Assembly (NCBI GenBank): GCA_018228705.1
Contig: CP073694.1
Span: 2,604,001-2,668,000 of the forward strand
Length of the DNA stretch: 64,000 nucleotides
Direction of reading: 5' to 3'
From: Dysosmobacter sp. Marseille-Q4140
GTDB lineage: Bacteria > Bacillota > Clostridia > Oscillospirales > Oscillospiraceae
Shown: in pieces, positions 50,803-59,893 of the stretch
Layout of the letters: every line of letters starts with the position of its first letter
How positions within the stretch are numbered: the stretch's first letter is position 1
Notes under the pieces: model-generated
What the model saw: the letters and a program-made list of their open reading frames with translations, nothing else
The model's database searches: none
What the model was told of the DNA's origin: nothing
Position numbers and translations under genes: made by a program

Positions 50803-51537
50803 ATGAACCAGCCTGATCCGCGGAGCCGTCCCATCATCGAGGTGCGGGACGTCCGCAAGGAATATCCCATCGGCGACGAGACGGTGGTGGCGCTCAAGCG
50901 CATCAATCTCCAGGTTTTTCGGGGGGAGATCTGCTGTATCTTCGGCACCTCCGGCTCCGGAAAGAGCACGCTGCTCAACCAGTTGGCCGGGATGGAGAAG
51001 CCCACCCGGGGCGAGGTGCGCATCGGCGGCGTACCTATCTCCCGGCTGGATGAGAACCAGCTGGCATCCTTCCGCCAGAAGCACCTGGGCTTCGTGTTCC
51101 AATCTTACAACCTGCTGCCCAACCTCACCGCCACGGAGAACGTGGCCATGCCGCTGCTGTTCCGGGGCGTGCCCCGGCGGGAGCGGGAGGAGGCGGCCCG
51201 GGCCCTTTTGAAGCGGGTGGGCCTGAGTCACCGGCTGGACCATTTTCCCCGGCAGATGTCCGGCGGCCAGCAGCAGCGGGCGGGCATCGCCCGGGCCTTC
51301 ATCGCCCGGCCGGACGTGGTCTTTGCCGACGAGCCGACCGGCAACCTGGACTCCAAGACCACCGTGGAGATCATGGAGATGATCTGCACCTTTGCCCGCA
51401 ACTATCACCAGACCATCATCCTGGTGACCCACGATCCGGAGATGGCGTCCTACGCCGACCGGATCGTCACCCTCATCGACGGCGAGATCGTCAGCAATCA
51501 ACGAAATCAAAAGGAGAATCCCCGCCATGAAACGTAA
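50803..51537 (+). CDS. ABC transporter ATP-binding protein (MacB/LolD type)
   Basis: 244 residues. Walker A GTSGSGKSTLLNQLAGM, Q-loop, signature MSGGQQQRAGIARAF, Walker B DVVFADEPTGNLD and H-loop VTHDPEMA. The EPTGNLD motif is typical of the LolD/MacB/FtsE group, which powers FtsX-like permeases. Its 3' end overlaps the CARDB-type protein gene, and the permease follows; all three form an export or mechanotransmission module. Confidence 0.93.
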   Translation: MNQPDPRSRPIIEVRDVRKEYPIGDETVVALKRINLQVFRGEICCIFGTSGSGKSTLLNQLAGMEKPTRGEVRIGGVPISRLDENQLASFRQKHLGFVFQSYNLLPNLTATENVAMPLLFRGVPRREREEAARALLKRVGLSHRLDHFPRQMSGGQQQRAGIARAFIARPDVVFADEPTGNLDSKTTVEIMEMICTFARNYHQTIILVTHDPEMASYADRIVTLIDGEIVSNQRNQKENPRHET

Positions 51538-53629
51538 TCTGCTTATCCGCGGCTGCGCGCTGTTGCTGCTGGTGGTCCTGGCGGCCACCCTGGTCCCCAT
51601 GGCCTCCGCCGCCGGCGGCAGCCTGTACATCACAGGCTACACCGTCACCGATGCCGGCGGCAGGCCGGTGGGCGCCATCACCAAGGGCTCCACGGTGAAC
51701 ATCGCTGTGTCCGTCAAGGACATCAGCAACGGCAGCGGCCAGGGCAATCTCCAGAGCCTGGACATCGCCAAGCTGGACGACAGCTTCACCGGCGGCACCG
51801 TGACCGTCCGCAAAACCTCCCCGGACGGCATGCCCCTGGTCTATGAGGTGCTGCTGACGGGCGTCCAGTACAAGGGCGTGGGCCAGGCCCTGCGGTTCCA
51901 GGTGGGCAGCGCCGGTCAGCCGGACACCTATCAGACCATGGAGACCACCATCACCGAGGCGGTGGTCTACGAGGCGCCCCAGCCGGTGGCGCCGCCCCCG
52001 GCCGAGGCCCCGGAGCCCTCCCCGGCACCCATGGTGGTGATCTCCCGCAGCGAGCTGGAGCAGCCCCTGCGCCCTGGCCAGGAGGTGGAACTGACGGTGT
52101 ACTTCCGCAACCTCAGCGGCCCCCGCCTGCGCTCCCCGGTGGCCTCCTTTACCCCCTCGGAGGGGCTGAGCATTGTGGGCGGCGCCTCCTCCTTCCCCCT
52201 GGACGACATCTCCGGCAAAAAGAGCGTCAGCCTCAAGCTGCGCGTCAGGGCCGCCAGTGTCATCTCCTCGCCCAATCAGTCCCTGGGGGTGGAGCTGAAG
52301 TACAACTATCACAACAACGTCTCCATGGTCCAGGCCACCGCCAACGACAAGATCTCCATTCCCGCCGTGGCCCGGGAGAGCGTGCCCCAGCCGGTGGTGG
52401 TGACGACCCGCTCCGCCATGGACACGCCCATGGCGCCGGGGGAGATCCGGGAGATCACCCTGTCCTTTGCCAATACCAGCGAGGCCCGGCTGGTCTCGCC
52501 GGTGCTCTCCGTGACGCCCTCAGAGGCGCTGGTGCTGAAGAACGACGTCTCCACCTTCCTGATGGAGGATATCGCTCCCGGCGCCGCCGGTACTGTGATG
52601 CTGAAGCTGCAAGCTGCAAAGGATGTGACCTCCGCCAACCAATCTGTCAGCACAGAGCTGAAATTCGCCTATGACAACGGCACCGCTCTGGCGCAGGCAT
52701 CCGTGTCGGACAAGATCAACGTCCCCGTGGACGTCCCCTCCAAGGCGGACGCCCCCACGCCCAATATTGTCATCCGCAGCTTCACCTACGGCGAGAGCTC
52801 CGTGGCCACGGGCAGCGCGTTTCCCCTGAACTTCACCTTTGTCAACACCGGCAAGATGGGCATTGAGAATGTGGTGGTCACCGTGGACGGCGGAGAGAGC
52901 TTTACCATGGACAACAGCACCAACACCTTCTACTACCCCGCGCTGTCCGCCGGGGGCAGCCAGACCCAGGAGGTGCCCATGCGGGTGGTGCCCACCGGCA
53001 AGAGCGGTGCCCAGAGCATCACGGTGGGCTTCAAATATGAGTACATATCCGGTGACAAGCGAACCCAGGCCAATACGGACATCCGGATCTCCGTTCCGGT
53101 CTATCAGCCCGACCGCTTCCAGATCAACGCCCCCGCCGTGCCGGAGACGGTGACGGTGGGTGAGGAGACGGCCATCACCCTGGCCTATGTGAACAAGGGC
53201 CGGGGCGACATTTCCAACGTGGAGGCCGTGGTGGAGGGCGACGGAGTGGACACCCCCGCCCGGACCCAGTACCTGGGCAACATCATTGCCGGCAGCAGCG
53301 GCAACATCGGCTTTGCCCTGACGCCCAGCCAGGAGGGGGAGATCCCCCTGACGCTGAAGATCTCCTATGAAAATGCGGACCAGCAGCTGGTGACCCGGGA
53401 GTTCCCCGTCACGCTCAAGGCCGAGGAGCCGCCCATGGTGGAGGAGACGGATTTTGAAGAGCCGGAGCAAAGCGGCGGCTTCCCCTGGCTGGCGGTGGTC
53501 CTGGTGATCGCCGGAGCCGGAGCCGGCGGTGGGGCGCTGTGGCTGCGCAAGCGGAAAAAGAAGGCGGAGGCCGTGACCGACGGCAGCTGGGAGGACTGGG
53601 ACCAGGCACCGGGCAGTGAGGAGGCGTGA
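51527..53629 (+). CDS. Large secreted CARDB/COG1361-type protein with C-terminal membrane anchor
   Basis: 700 residues. Signal peptide at 1-25 (LLIRGCALLLLVVLAATLVPMASA), then four or more immunoglobulin-like repeats of about 120 residues, each with patterns such as RPGQEVELTVYFRNLS, APGEIREITLSFANTS and ATGSAFPLNFTFVNTG (COG1361, S-layer/CARDB type). A C-terminal membrane helix lies at about 645-667 (FPWLAVVLVIAGAGAGGGALWL), then a short acidic tail. Located between the ATPase and permease genes, it stands where MacA-like adaptor proteins are found in other bacteria. It probably forms the extracellular part of the complex. Confidence 0.85.
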   Translation: MKRNLLIRGCALLLLVVLAATLVPMASAAGGSLYITGYTVTDAGGRPVGAITKGSTVNIAVSVKDISNGSGQGNLQSLDIAKLDDSFTGGTVTVRKTSPDGMPLVYEVLLTGVQYKGVGQALRFQVGSAGQPDTYQTMETTITEAVVYEAPQPVAPPPAEAPEPSPAPMVVISRSELEQPLRPGQEVELTVYFRNLSGPRLRSPVASFTPSEGLSIVGGASSFPLDDISGKKSVSLKLRVRAASVISSPNQSLGVELKYNYHNNVSMVQATANDKISIPAVARESVPQPVVVTTRSAMDTPMAPGEIREITLSFANTSEARLVSPVLSVTPSEALVLKNDVSTFLMEDIAPGAAGTVMLKLQAAKDVTSANQSVSTELKFAYDNGTALAQASVSDKINVPVDVPSKADAPTPNIVIRSFTYGESSVATGSAFPLNFTFVNTGKMGIENVVVTVDGGESFTMDNSTNTFYYPALSAGGSQTQEVPMRVVPTGKSGAQSITVGFKYEYISGDKRTQANTDIRISVPVYQPDRFQINAPAVPETVTVGEETAITLAYVNKGRGDISNVEAVVEGDGVDTPARTQYLGNIIAGSSGNIGFALTPSQEGEIPLTLKISYENADQQLVTREFPVTLKAEEPPMVEETDFEEPEQSGGFPWLAVVLVIAGAGAGGGALWLRKRKKKAEAVTDGSWEDWDQAPGSEEA

Positions 53630-53632
53630 GCG

Positions 53633-54970
53633 TTGAAACAAAATGATCTGCTGCGTATTTGCCTGCAAAATCTCATGCGCCGCAAGTCCCGCACCTTCCT
53701 CACGGTGCTGGGCGTGCTCATCGGCTGCTGCTCCATCGTCATCATGGTGTCTCTGGGCATCGGCATGAAGCAGTCCCAGGAAAAGCTGCTGGCGGAGATG
53801 GGTGATCTGACCATCGTTACCGTCAACGCCCCCCAGGGCGGCCGGGGCAAGCTGAAGCTGGACGACGCCCTGGTGCGCCGCCTGCGGACCCTGGAGGGGG
53901 TGGAGTCCGTGACGCCCAAGCAGTCTCTGGAGGTGGAGTCCATCCGGCTGGTGACCGGGATCGGCGGCCGCTATGTGGCCGACTGGTCGGCGCTGGTGGG
54001 TCTGGACACCGCCGAGATGGAGAAGATGGGCTATCAGGTCCTCTCCGGCGACCGGGCGCAGAAGAGCGGCGACGTGCTGGTGGGACAGTATCTGGCGTAC
54101 AGCTTCCGGGACACCCTGCGCCCTGACGGCAGCAACATGGTGGACCGCTGGAGCGGCATGTGGGACGAGAGCGGAAAGGATAAGGATCCGCCGCCACCCT
54201 ATTTTGACCCCCTCAGCGGCCCAATCACCCTGGAGGCGGAGACGGCAAACGGCAAAATCACCGCCCAGCTGCGTCCTGTGGGCGTGGTGAAGGAGGACTA
54301 CTCCAAGGGGGCGGAGACCTCCGAGGGGGTGATCATGAGCCTTTCGGACCTGCGCGGGCTGCTGACCAAGGCCCTGGGCAACGGCAAGAAGATGCCGGCC
54401 TACGACTCTGTCCTGGTAAAGGTGCAGAACATCTCTCAGGTGAAGCCGGTGGAGAGCCAGATCAAGACCATGGGCTACTCCACGGAGTCCATGGAGAGCA
54501 TCCGGGAGCCCATGGAAAAGGAGGCCCGGCAAAAGCAGATGATGCTGGGAGGCCTTGGCGCCATCTCCCTGTTCGTGGCGGCCCTGGGCATCACCAACAC
54601 CATGATCATGTCCATCTCCGAGCGGACCCGGGAGATCGGCATTATGAAGGCTCTGGGCTGTTATGTCCGGGACATCCGGGTGATGTTTCTGGCGGAGGCG
54701 GGCGCCATCGGCCTCATCGGAGGACTGGTGGGCTGCGTCATCAGCTTCGTGATCTCGGTGATCATCAACCTGGTATCCATGGGGCTGTCGCCGGAGAATC
54801 TGCCGGCGGCCATCCTGGGCGGCGGCGAGACCTCCCGGGTGTCGGTGATCCCCCCGTGGCTGCTGCTGTTCGCGGTGGTGTTCTCCGTGCTGATCGGCCT
54901 GGGCTCCGGGTACTATCCGGCCAACAAGGCGGTCCAGATCCCCGCTCTGGAGGCGATTAAAAGCGAATGA
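53633..54970 (+). CDS. MacB/FtsX-family ABC permease
   Basis: 445 residues from a TTG at 53633 after GGAGG. An N-terminal membrane helix (RTFLTVLGVLIGCCSIVIMVSLGIGM), a large extracellular domain (about 45-305) and three C-terminal helices with the FtsX pattern (LGAISLFVAALGITNTMIMSISERTREIGIMKALGC, then ALEAIKSE). It works with the ATPase at 50803 and the anchored protein at 51527 to pull or export a substrate across the envelope; the substrate is unknown. Confidence 0.92.
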   Translation: MKQNDLLRICLQNLMRRKSRTFLTVLGVLIGCCSIVIMVSLGIGMKQSQEKLLAEMGDLTIVTVNAPQGGRGKLKLDDALVRRLRTLEGVESVTPKQSLEVESIRLVTGIGGRYVADWSALVGLDTAEMEKMGYQVLSGDRAQKSGDVLVGQYLAYSFRDTLRPDGSNMVDRWSGMWDESGKDKDPPPPYFDPLSGPITLEAETANGKITAQLRPVGVVKEDYSKGAETSEGVIMSLSDLRGLLTKALGNGKKMPAYDSVLVKVQNISQVKPVESQIKTMGYSTESMESIREPMEKEARQKQMMLGGLGAISLFVAALGITNTMIMSISERTREIGIMKALGCYVRDIRVMFLAEAGAIGLIGGLVGCVISFVISVIINLVSMGLSPENLPAAILGGGETSRVSVIPPWLLLFAVVFSVLIGLGSGYYPANKAVQIPALEAIKSE

Positions 54971-54992
54971 CCCCCCGATACGAAGAAAATCA

Positions 54993-55020
54993 GGCGGCGC
55001 CCTCTTGACAGGGCGCCGCC
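54993..55020 (+). terminator. Hairpin after the permease gene
   Basis: 11-bp stem GGCGGCGCCCT (54993-55003) and AGGGCGCCGCC (55010-55020). Only a short, mixed T tract follows, so termination is moderate. Confidence 0.6.
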
Positions 55021-55040
55021 GTCGTGTTATATTTGCATTA

Positions 55041-55066
55041 CGGTTAGTTACTAAACTAATTAACCG
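55041..55066 (+). promoter_or_regulatory. Palindromic operator of the GntR-ABC module
   Basis: A 26-bp imperfect palindrome with CGGTTA (55041-55046) and TAACCG (55061-55066) arms and inner TTAGTT/ACTAA elements, 20 bp before the start codon of the GntR gene. A TATATT lies just upstream (about 55027-55032). Probably the autorepression site. Confidence 0.65.
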
Positions 55067-55086
55067 ACTAGGAAAGGAGGCGGCCT

Positions 55087-55458
55087 GTGCAGTTTACAGA
55101 GGACCGGCCCATCTTCCAGCAGCTGGCGGAGCAGCTGGAGGAGGCCATTCTGGCCGGGTCGTACCCGGAGGAGAGCCAGGTGCCCTCCATCACCGAGTAC
55201 TCCGTGGCCTACAAGATCAATCCCGCCACAGCCCTCAAGGGCATCAATCTGCTGGTGGACGCGGGGCTGCTGTACAAGAGGCGGGGCGTGGGGATGTTCG
55301 TCTCTCCCGGCGCCCGGGAGAAGCTCCTGGGGGCCCGGCGGGAGCGGTTTTATCACGATCACATCCAGCGCACGGTGCGGGAGGCCCGGAACCTGGGGCT
55401 GACGGACCGGGAAGTGCTGGATTTGCTGGAAAGGGGTTTACAGGAACATGGCGATTGA
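55087..55458 (+). CDS. GntR-family regulator, YtrA subfamily
   Basis: 123 residues: winged helix RPIFQQLAEQLEEAILAGSYPEESQVPSITEYSVAYKINPATALKGINLLVDAGLLYKRRG, followed by a short helical tail, the compact YtrA layout. GTG start at 55087 after GGAAAGGAGG. YtrA proteins repress the ABC genes next to them and respond to cell-envelope antibiotics. The gene overlaps the ATPase gene by 11 bp. Confidence 0.92.
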   Translation: MQFTEDRPIFQQLAEQLEEAILAGSYPEESQVPSITEYSVAYKINPATALKGINLLVDAGLLYKRRGVGMFVSPGAREKLLGARRERFYHDHIQRTVREARNLGLTDREVLDLLERGLQEHGD

Positions 55459-56302
55459 ATTTCAACACGTCACCAAGCGTTTCGGCGCCGTCACGGCGCT
55501 GGAGGACGTGTCGGTGACCTTCGGCGGCGATAAAATTTACGGGCTGCTGGGCAACAACGGCGCGGGCAAGTCCACCCTGCTGAATATCCTGACAGGCCGG
55601 ATCTGCCCGGATGGCGGCGCCGTCACCGTGGACGGCGCGCCGGTCACCGGCGACGAGGCCCTGGGGAAGCTCTTCCTGGTGGGGGAGCAGAACCTCTATC
55701 CCGACGATATGCGGGTCAAGGGTGCCTTCGCCGCAGCGGAGCTGTTTTACCCGAATTTTGACCGGGCGAAAGCGGAGGACCTGGCAGAGCAGTTCGGCCT
55801 GTCCGTCAAACAGAAGATCAACCGCCTCTCCACCGGCTACGGCTCCATCTTCCGGAACATTCTGGGCCTGTGCGTGGGCACGCCCTACGTGCTCTTCGAC
55901 GAGCCGGTGCTGGGGCTGGATGCCCAGCACCGGGACCTCTTTTACCGGCTGCTGCTGGAGACCTACGCGGAGCAGCCCCGGACCATCGTGCTCTCCACCC
56001 ACCTCATCGATGAGGTGGCGCAGATCGTGGAGCACACGGTCATCATCCGGGCTGGCCGTATCCTCCAGGACGCCCCCACGGAGCAGCTGACGGCGGGGGC
56101 CTGCACCATCTCCGGCCCGGCCGCCGCCGTGGACGATTATACGGCGGGGAAGGATGTCCTGACGGCGCGGAGTCTGGGCGGCCTCAAGACCGTGTGCCTG
56201 CGCGGAGGCGACGGCGGACCGCTGCCCGCCGGGCTGGAGCGGACCCGCCTGGGGCTCCAGGAGTACTTTATCAGTTTGATGGAAGAGGAGGATCGGAAAT
56301 GA
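55448..56302 (+). CDS. ABC transporter ATP-binding protein (YtrB-like)
   Basis: 284 residues. Walker A GNNGAGKSTLLNILTG, the family's variant signature LSTGYGSIFRNILGLC (the LSGGQ position reads LSTGY), Walker B YVLFDEPVLGLDAQHRD and H-loop LSTHLIDEV. The C-terminal 70 residues are a regulatory extension. It pairs with the permease that overlaps its stop by ATGA, under the YtrA-type repressor. Confidence 0.92.
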   Translation: MAIEFQHVTKRFGAVTALEDVSVTFGGDKIYGLLGNNGAGKSTLLNILTGRICPDGGAVTVDGAPVTGDEALGKLFLVGEQNLYPDDMRVKGAFAAAELFYPNFDRAKAEDLAEQFGLSVKQKINRLSTGYGSIFRNILGLCVGTPYVLFDEPVLGLDAQHRDLFYRLLLETYAEQPRTIVLSTHLIDEVAQIVEHTVIIRAGRILQDAPTEQLTAGACTISGPAAAVDDYTAGKDVLTARSLGGLKTVCLRGGDGGPLPAGLERTRLGLQEYFISLMEEEDRK

Positions 56303-57051
56303 GCGTGGCGTTGAACCGGGCGCTCCGGTACGGGATCCGCAATTACCTCCGGGCGGCGGGTATTTTGCTGCTGGTGATGCTGCTGATCCCCCTGGCCCTG
56401 TGGGTCATGCTGGCGATGCTGGGCGGCAGCGGCAGCAATTTCAACGGCTACTCCCTGTCGGTGGGGGTATTCGGATTCGTGCTGGGCTTGGTGGGCATCC
56501 GGGAAAACCTGCGGATGTTAAACCAGAACGGTGTCTCCCGCCGCACCGCCTTTCTGGCAGAGATTGTCAGCCAGGCAGTGGTGGCGGTGCTGGTGGCCCT
56601 GGGGACAACGGCGGTGCTGGCGGTGTATCGTGCCCTCCCCGGCCTCATGGCTCGGGTGGAGGTGTCGGATGTGTACCAGCTGCTCTACGAGGGGGCGGAC
56701 ATGGGCCCCGCCGGCTATCTGCGGACGGCGGTGTTCTCCGCCGCCATGGCCTTTTCCCTGGCGGGGGTGGGCCAGTTCTGGTCGGTGCTGTACTGGCGCC
56801 TGAGCAAGTTCTGGACGGTGATCGTCTCCATCGCCATTCCCCTGGTGCTGATCTTCGGCCCTGCGGCGGTGCTGACCGCTGTGGGCGACACTCCGGCGGG
56901 GGAGGCCATTGTCCGGGTGCTGGCGGCCCTGGGGCGGTTCTTTATAGGCTCTGTGTGGAACGCCGCTCTGGTGTTTCTGACGGTGGCGGCAGTGAGCTTT
57001 GCCCTCAGCTGGCTGCTGGTCCGCCGGGCGGTAATCCGGGGCGCCAAATGA
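56299..57051 (+). CDS. ABC-2-type permease of the GntR-controlled module
   Basis: 250 residues with six membrane segments (RAAGILLLVMLLIPLALWVML near the N-terminus, GVFGFVLGLVGI, VVAVLVALGTTAVLAVY, VFSAAMAFSLAGVG, IVSIAIPLVLIFGPAAVL, AALVFLTVAAVSFALSWLLV). The ATG at 56299 overlaps the ATPase stop. Together they resemble small YtrA-controlled ABC exporters or stress pumps; the substrate is unknown. Confidence 0.85.
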   Translation: MSVALNRALRYGIRNYLRAAGILLLVMLLIPLALWVMLAMLGGSGSNFNGYSLSVGVFGFVLGLVGIRENLRMLNQNGVSRRTAFLAEIVSQAVVAVLVALGTTAVLAVYRALPGLMARVEVSDVYQLLYEGADMGPAGYLRTAVFSAAMAFSLAGVGQFWSVLYWRLSKFWTVIVSIAIPLVLIFGPAAVLTAVGDTPAGEAIVRVLAALGRFFIGSVWNAALVFLTVAAVSFALSWLLVRRAVIRGAK

Positions 57052-57061
57052 ATACAAGACA

Positions 57062-57097
57062 AAAAGGGAGAGCGGACGGCCGTCCGCTCTCCCTTTT
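57062..57097. terminator. Bidirectional terminator
   Basis: Perfect 18-bp inverted repeat spanning 57062-57097 (arms AAAAGGGAGAGCGGACGG and its complement) with A and T tracts at both ends, between the ABC permease and the convergent VOC gene. Confidence 0.88.
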
Positions 57098-57110
57098 GAT
57101 GTACGGCTTT

Positions 57111-57506
57111 TTACAGCATTTTCAGCAGCTCCAGCTGTTCGCCGGAGGGGCCGGTGAAGAACCAGTTCTCCAGCCCGCCGAAGGTGCTGGGCAGGACGTT
57201 TTTCTCCCCGGTCATAAAGGTGTCCACACCCAGGGCCTTCAGGTCCGCCGCGGCTTTGTCCACATCGTCCACGTAAATGGCGATGTGGGGGATAACGCCC
57301 TCACCGCCGGGGACCGAGGCGATCAGCTCCACGGTGAAGCCCGCCAGCTCCACCAGTGCCAGCTCGTTGGCCTGGGCCGGGGGACAGGCGGGGGCACGCT
57401 GGAGCAGCCTGCCGCCGATGCGCTCATAAAAGGCGATGCTCGCGTCCATGTCTGCCGTGCGGACGGCGATGTGGCCCAGGCCCTGATAGTGTTCATTCAT
57501 ATTCAT
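57111..57506 (-). CDS. VOC-family (glyoxalase/dioxygenase superfamily) protein
   Basis: 131 residues with the paired beta-alpha-beta VOC fold: GLGHIAVRTADMDASIAFYERIGGRLL at the N-terminus, ELALVELAGFTVELIAS, then HIAIYVDDVDKAAADLKALG and WFFTGPSGEQLELLKML. Potential metal ligands are His12, Glu and a C-terminal Glu. It may be a glyoxalase I or methylmalonyl-CoA epimerase-like enzyme; the residues do not decide. The ATG at 57506 follows GGAGG. Confidence 0.85.
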   Translation of the reverse strand: MNMNEHYQGLGHIAVRTADMDASIAFYERIGGRLLQRAPACPPAQANELALVELAGFTVELIASVPGGEGVIPHIAIYVDDVDKAAADLKALGVDTFMTGEKNVLPSTFGGLENWFFTGPSGEQLELLKML

Positions 57507-57528
57507 ATGGATCCTCCTTCATGGTAGT

Positions 57529-58824
57529 TCACGGGTGGGATGGGGGTGCGCTCTCCGGCAGCTCCCCGGGAATCAGCGCGCCGATGACGCCGCACACCGC
57601 CGCCGGCAGCAGCCAGCCGAAGCCGATGGAGGCCAGGGGCAGCGCATCCAGGAAGGGCAGCTCCACGCCGCCGTAAGTGGAGAGGGTTTTCAGCAGGCTC
57701 ACCGCCAGGGCGCCCAGGGCCGCCAGCCGGTATACCCACACCCGCCGCAGCCGCCGGCCCGCCAGAGCCAGCAGGATCAGGGCCAGGGTGGGGGGATAGA
57801 CCACGTCCAGAATGGGTCCGGCGATGGCAACGATCTGATCCAGGCCGAAGTTGGACACCACGGCGCTGAACACGCAGATTACCGCCGCCGTCACCGGGTA
57901 GGACAGCCGTCCGCCGGTGAGGCCGGAAAAGTAGGAGGCGGCGGAGCTGACCAGCGCCACCGCCGTGGTGACACAGGCCAGGGCCACCACGATGGAAAAC
58001 AGCACCACGCCCGCAAAGCCCAAGAGGTTCCGTACGATGGATACCACCAGATACGTCCGGTTCACGGTCAGATCGAAGAACCGGGAGGTGGTGACGCCCA
58101 GGTAGGTCAGGCCCAGGTATACCACCAGCAGCGCCGCTCCGGCCACGGCGCCGGCGCCCGCCACCACGGTGAACTTGTCCTTCAGAGCGGTGTGGCCCTT
58201 GGCCTCGGCGCTTTTGAGCACGATGATGCCGAACACCATGGCCGCCAGTACGTCCATGGTCTGGTAGCCGGCCTCGATGCCGGTGGCGGGGACGTTGTCC
58301 ACCAGGGTCCTGGCAGGCACGGGGCCGATGGGGTCGATAACGCCCTTGACGATCAGAATGAGCAGTCCCAGCAGCAGCGCCGGGGTGAGCACCTTGCCCA
58401 CGATGTCCACCACGGCGGATTCCTTCACGCACAGCAGGAAGATCACCGCGAAGAACAAAATGGAGAACAGCACCGGACTGAACCCGGACACCAGAGGCGA
58501 CAGGGCCATCTCATAGGTGGTGGCCGCCGTCCGGGGGATGGCAAGCATGGGCCCGATGCACAGCACAATGGCGCTCATCAGCACCGTGGCGGGAACGCGG
58601 CTCAGAGGGCGGGTGATGCCGTCGCTGCCGCCCTGGCGGAGGATGGCGAACAGAGCCAGCAGCGCCAGGCCGATGTCCGCCAGATAGTAGCAGAGAAAGC
58701 CCAGGAACCACTGGTGTCCTGATTCCAGTCCCAGATAGGGGGGAAAGACCACGTTTCCGGCGCCGAAGAACATGGAGAACAGGGCGAAGCCGATTACAAA
58801 AATGTCCTTCCAGATACGCTTCAT
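57529..58824 (-). CDS. brnQ: Branched-chain amino acid transporter (BrnQ/LIVCS family)
   Basis: 431 residues, twelve membrane helices. N-terminal IGFALFSMFFGAGNVVFPPYLGLESG is the family signature; TYLVVSIVRNLLG and ALACVTTAVALVSSAASYFSGLTG follow. It takes up Leu, Ile and Val with sodium or protons. The start at 58824 follows AAGGAGG. A TTGCCC/TATAAT promoter lies upstream. Confidence 0.92.
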   Translation of the reverse strand: MKRIWKDIFVIGFALFSMFFGAGNVVFPPYLGLESGHQWFLGFLCYYLADIGLALLALFAILRQGGSDGITRPLSRVPATVLMSAIVLCIGPMLAIPRTAATTYEMALSPLVSGFSPVLFSILFFAVIFLLCVKESAVVDIVGKVLTPALLLGLLILIVKGVIDPIGPVPARTLVDNVPATGIEAGYQTMDVLAAMVFGIIVLKSAEAKGHTALKDKFTVVAGAGAVAGAALLVVYLGLTYLGVTTSRFFDLTVNRTYLVVSIVRNLLGFAGVVLFSIVVALACVTTAVALVSSAASYFSGLTGGRLSYPVTAAVICVFSAVVSNFGLDQIVAIAGPILDVVYPPTLALILLALAGRRLRRVWVYRLAALGALAVSLLKTLSTYGGVELPFLDALPLASIGFGWLLPAAVCGVIGALIPGELPESAPPSHP

Positions 58825-58876
58825 AAAAACCTCCTTGTCCCATTCGCCGCCGGGCGGCCCGATATTGCCAGAATCT

Positions 58877-58905
58877 ATTATATACGATTTTTTCCAAAAG
58901 GGCAA
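58877..58905 (-). promoter_or_regulatory. Promoter of the BrnQ gene
   Basis: Minus strand TTGCCC (58905-58900), 17-bp spacer, perfect TATAAT (58882-58877), about 50 bp before the start codon. Confidence 0.65.
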
Positions 58906-59039
58906 ACGCTTTCCCGGGGCCATCCGCCGGCAGCAGAAAATTTTTGAGGAAAGGGGAACTTTTTTGCTTAGCCGCCGTCCAAAAGTTGAAAACCAGGGCG
59001 AATACCGCCCGAAAATTTTTTGTTACAGGAGAGAAACCA

Positions 59040-59828
59040 ATGAAAAAGAGATGGACGGCCCTTCTGCTGGCCCTGACGATGACCCTGGCTCTGACTGCCT
59101 GCGGCGGAGAGCAGCCTTCCGGCGAAGAGGATGCGCAGGAGAGCGTGGAGGAGACGGTGGACGATGCCCAGACGGAGACCGGCGAGGATATGACGGAGAC
59201 CGGCACCGAGGAAGCGGAGGACGAGCAGGCGCAGGAGCCCCAGTTGGGAGAGCAGCCCGCCGACACCACTGAAAAGCCCCAGACCGGCAGCAGTCCCGCC
59301 GACACCAACGAGAAGCCCCAGAGCCAGCCGGTGGAAAAGCCCTCCACGGAGCAGAAGCCTGCCCAGGAGCAGAAGCCCGCTGAGGAGCAGAAGCCTGCTG
59401 AGGAGCAGAAGCCCGCGGCCTCCGCAGACCTGTCCGCCTTTGCCGCGGACCTGGCCGCCTCCCAGACCAACTGGCCCGGCATGATGGCCCTGGAGGGCGA
59501 GGCGCTGGACACCTACTATCCCGGCCTGTCCGCCCTGTCCCCCAAGCAGTGCGTGGTACAGATGGCCATGATCTCCGCCTCCGCCGTGGAGATCGCCCTG
59601 GTGGAGGTGGCCTCCAGCGCCGATGTGGAGACCGTCAAGGGCATCTTCCAGTCCCGGATCGACTATCAGCTGGGCGACGGGGAGAACCCCGGCGGCCTGC
59701 TGTATCCGGCCTCCGTGGAGCTGTGGCAGAACAACGCCCGCATCGTCTCCAACGGCAACTATGTGATGCTGGTGGTCTTTGAGAACGCCGACGGCGTGGT
59801 GGACAGCTTCAACGCCCAGTTCGCCTGA
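59040..59828 (+). CDS. Lipoprotein with DUF4358-like domain and Gln-Lys-Pro repeats
   Basis: 262 residues. Signal MKKRWTALLLALTMTLALTACGG with lipobox TAC. Residues 25-135 are an acidic linker with short repeats (EEQKPA in tandem, and TEKPQTG/NEKPQSQ). The C-terminal domain (about 138-262: DLSAFAADLAASQTNWPGMM, then VEIALVEVASSADVETVKGIFQSRIDYQ) fits the DUF4358 family of Firmicute lipoproteins, of unknown role. The linker would hold the domain away from the membrane. ATG at 59040. Confidence 0.85.
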   Translation: MKKRWTALLLALTMTLALTACGGEQPSGEEDAQESVEETVDDAQTETGEDMTETGTEEAEDEQAQEPQLGEQPADTTEKPQTGSSPADTNEKPQSQPVEKPSTEQKPAQEQKPAEEQKPAEEQKPAASADLSAFAADLAASQTNWPGMMALEGEALDTYYPGLSALSPKQCVVQMAMISASAVEIALVEVASSADVETVKGIFQSRIDYQLGDGENPGGLLYPASVELWQNNARIVSNGNYVMLVVFENADGVVDSFNAQFA

Positions 59829-59851
59829 GCAGCCGGAAATCAGAAAAGGAA

Positions 59852-59883
59852 ACACGGGACCCGCCCGCCGGCGGGTCCCGTGT
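59852..59883. terminator. Bidirectional hairpin terminator
   Basis: 14-bp perfect stem ACACGGGACCCGCC (59852-59865) and GGCGGGTCCCGTGT (59870-59883) between convergent genes; GCTGTTTTGC follows on the plus strand. Confidence 0.75.
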
Positions 59884-59893
59884 GCTGTTTTGC

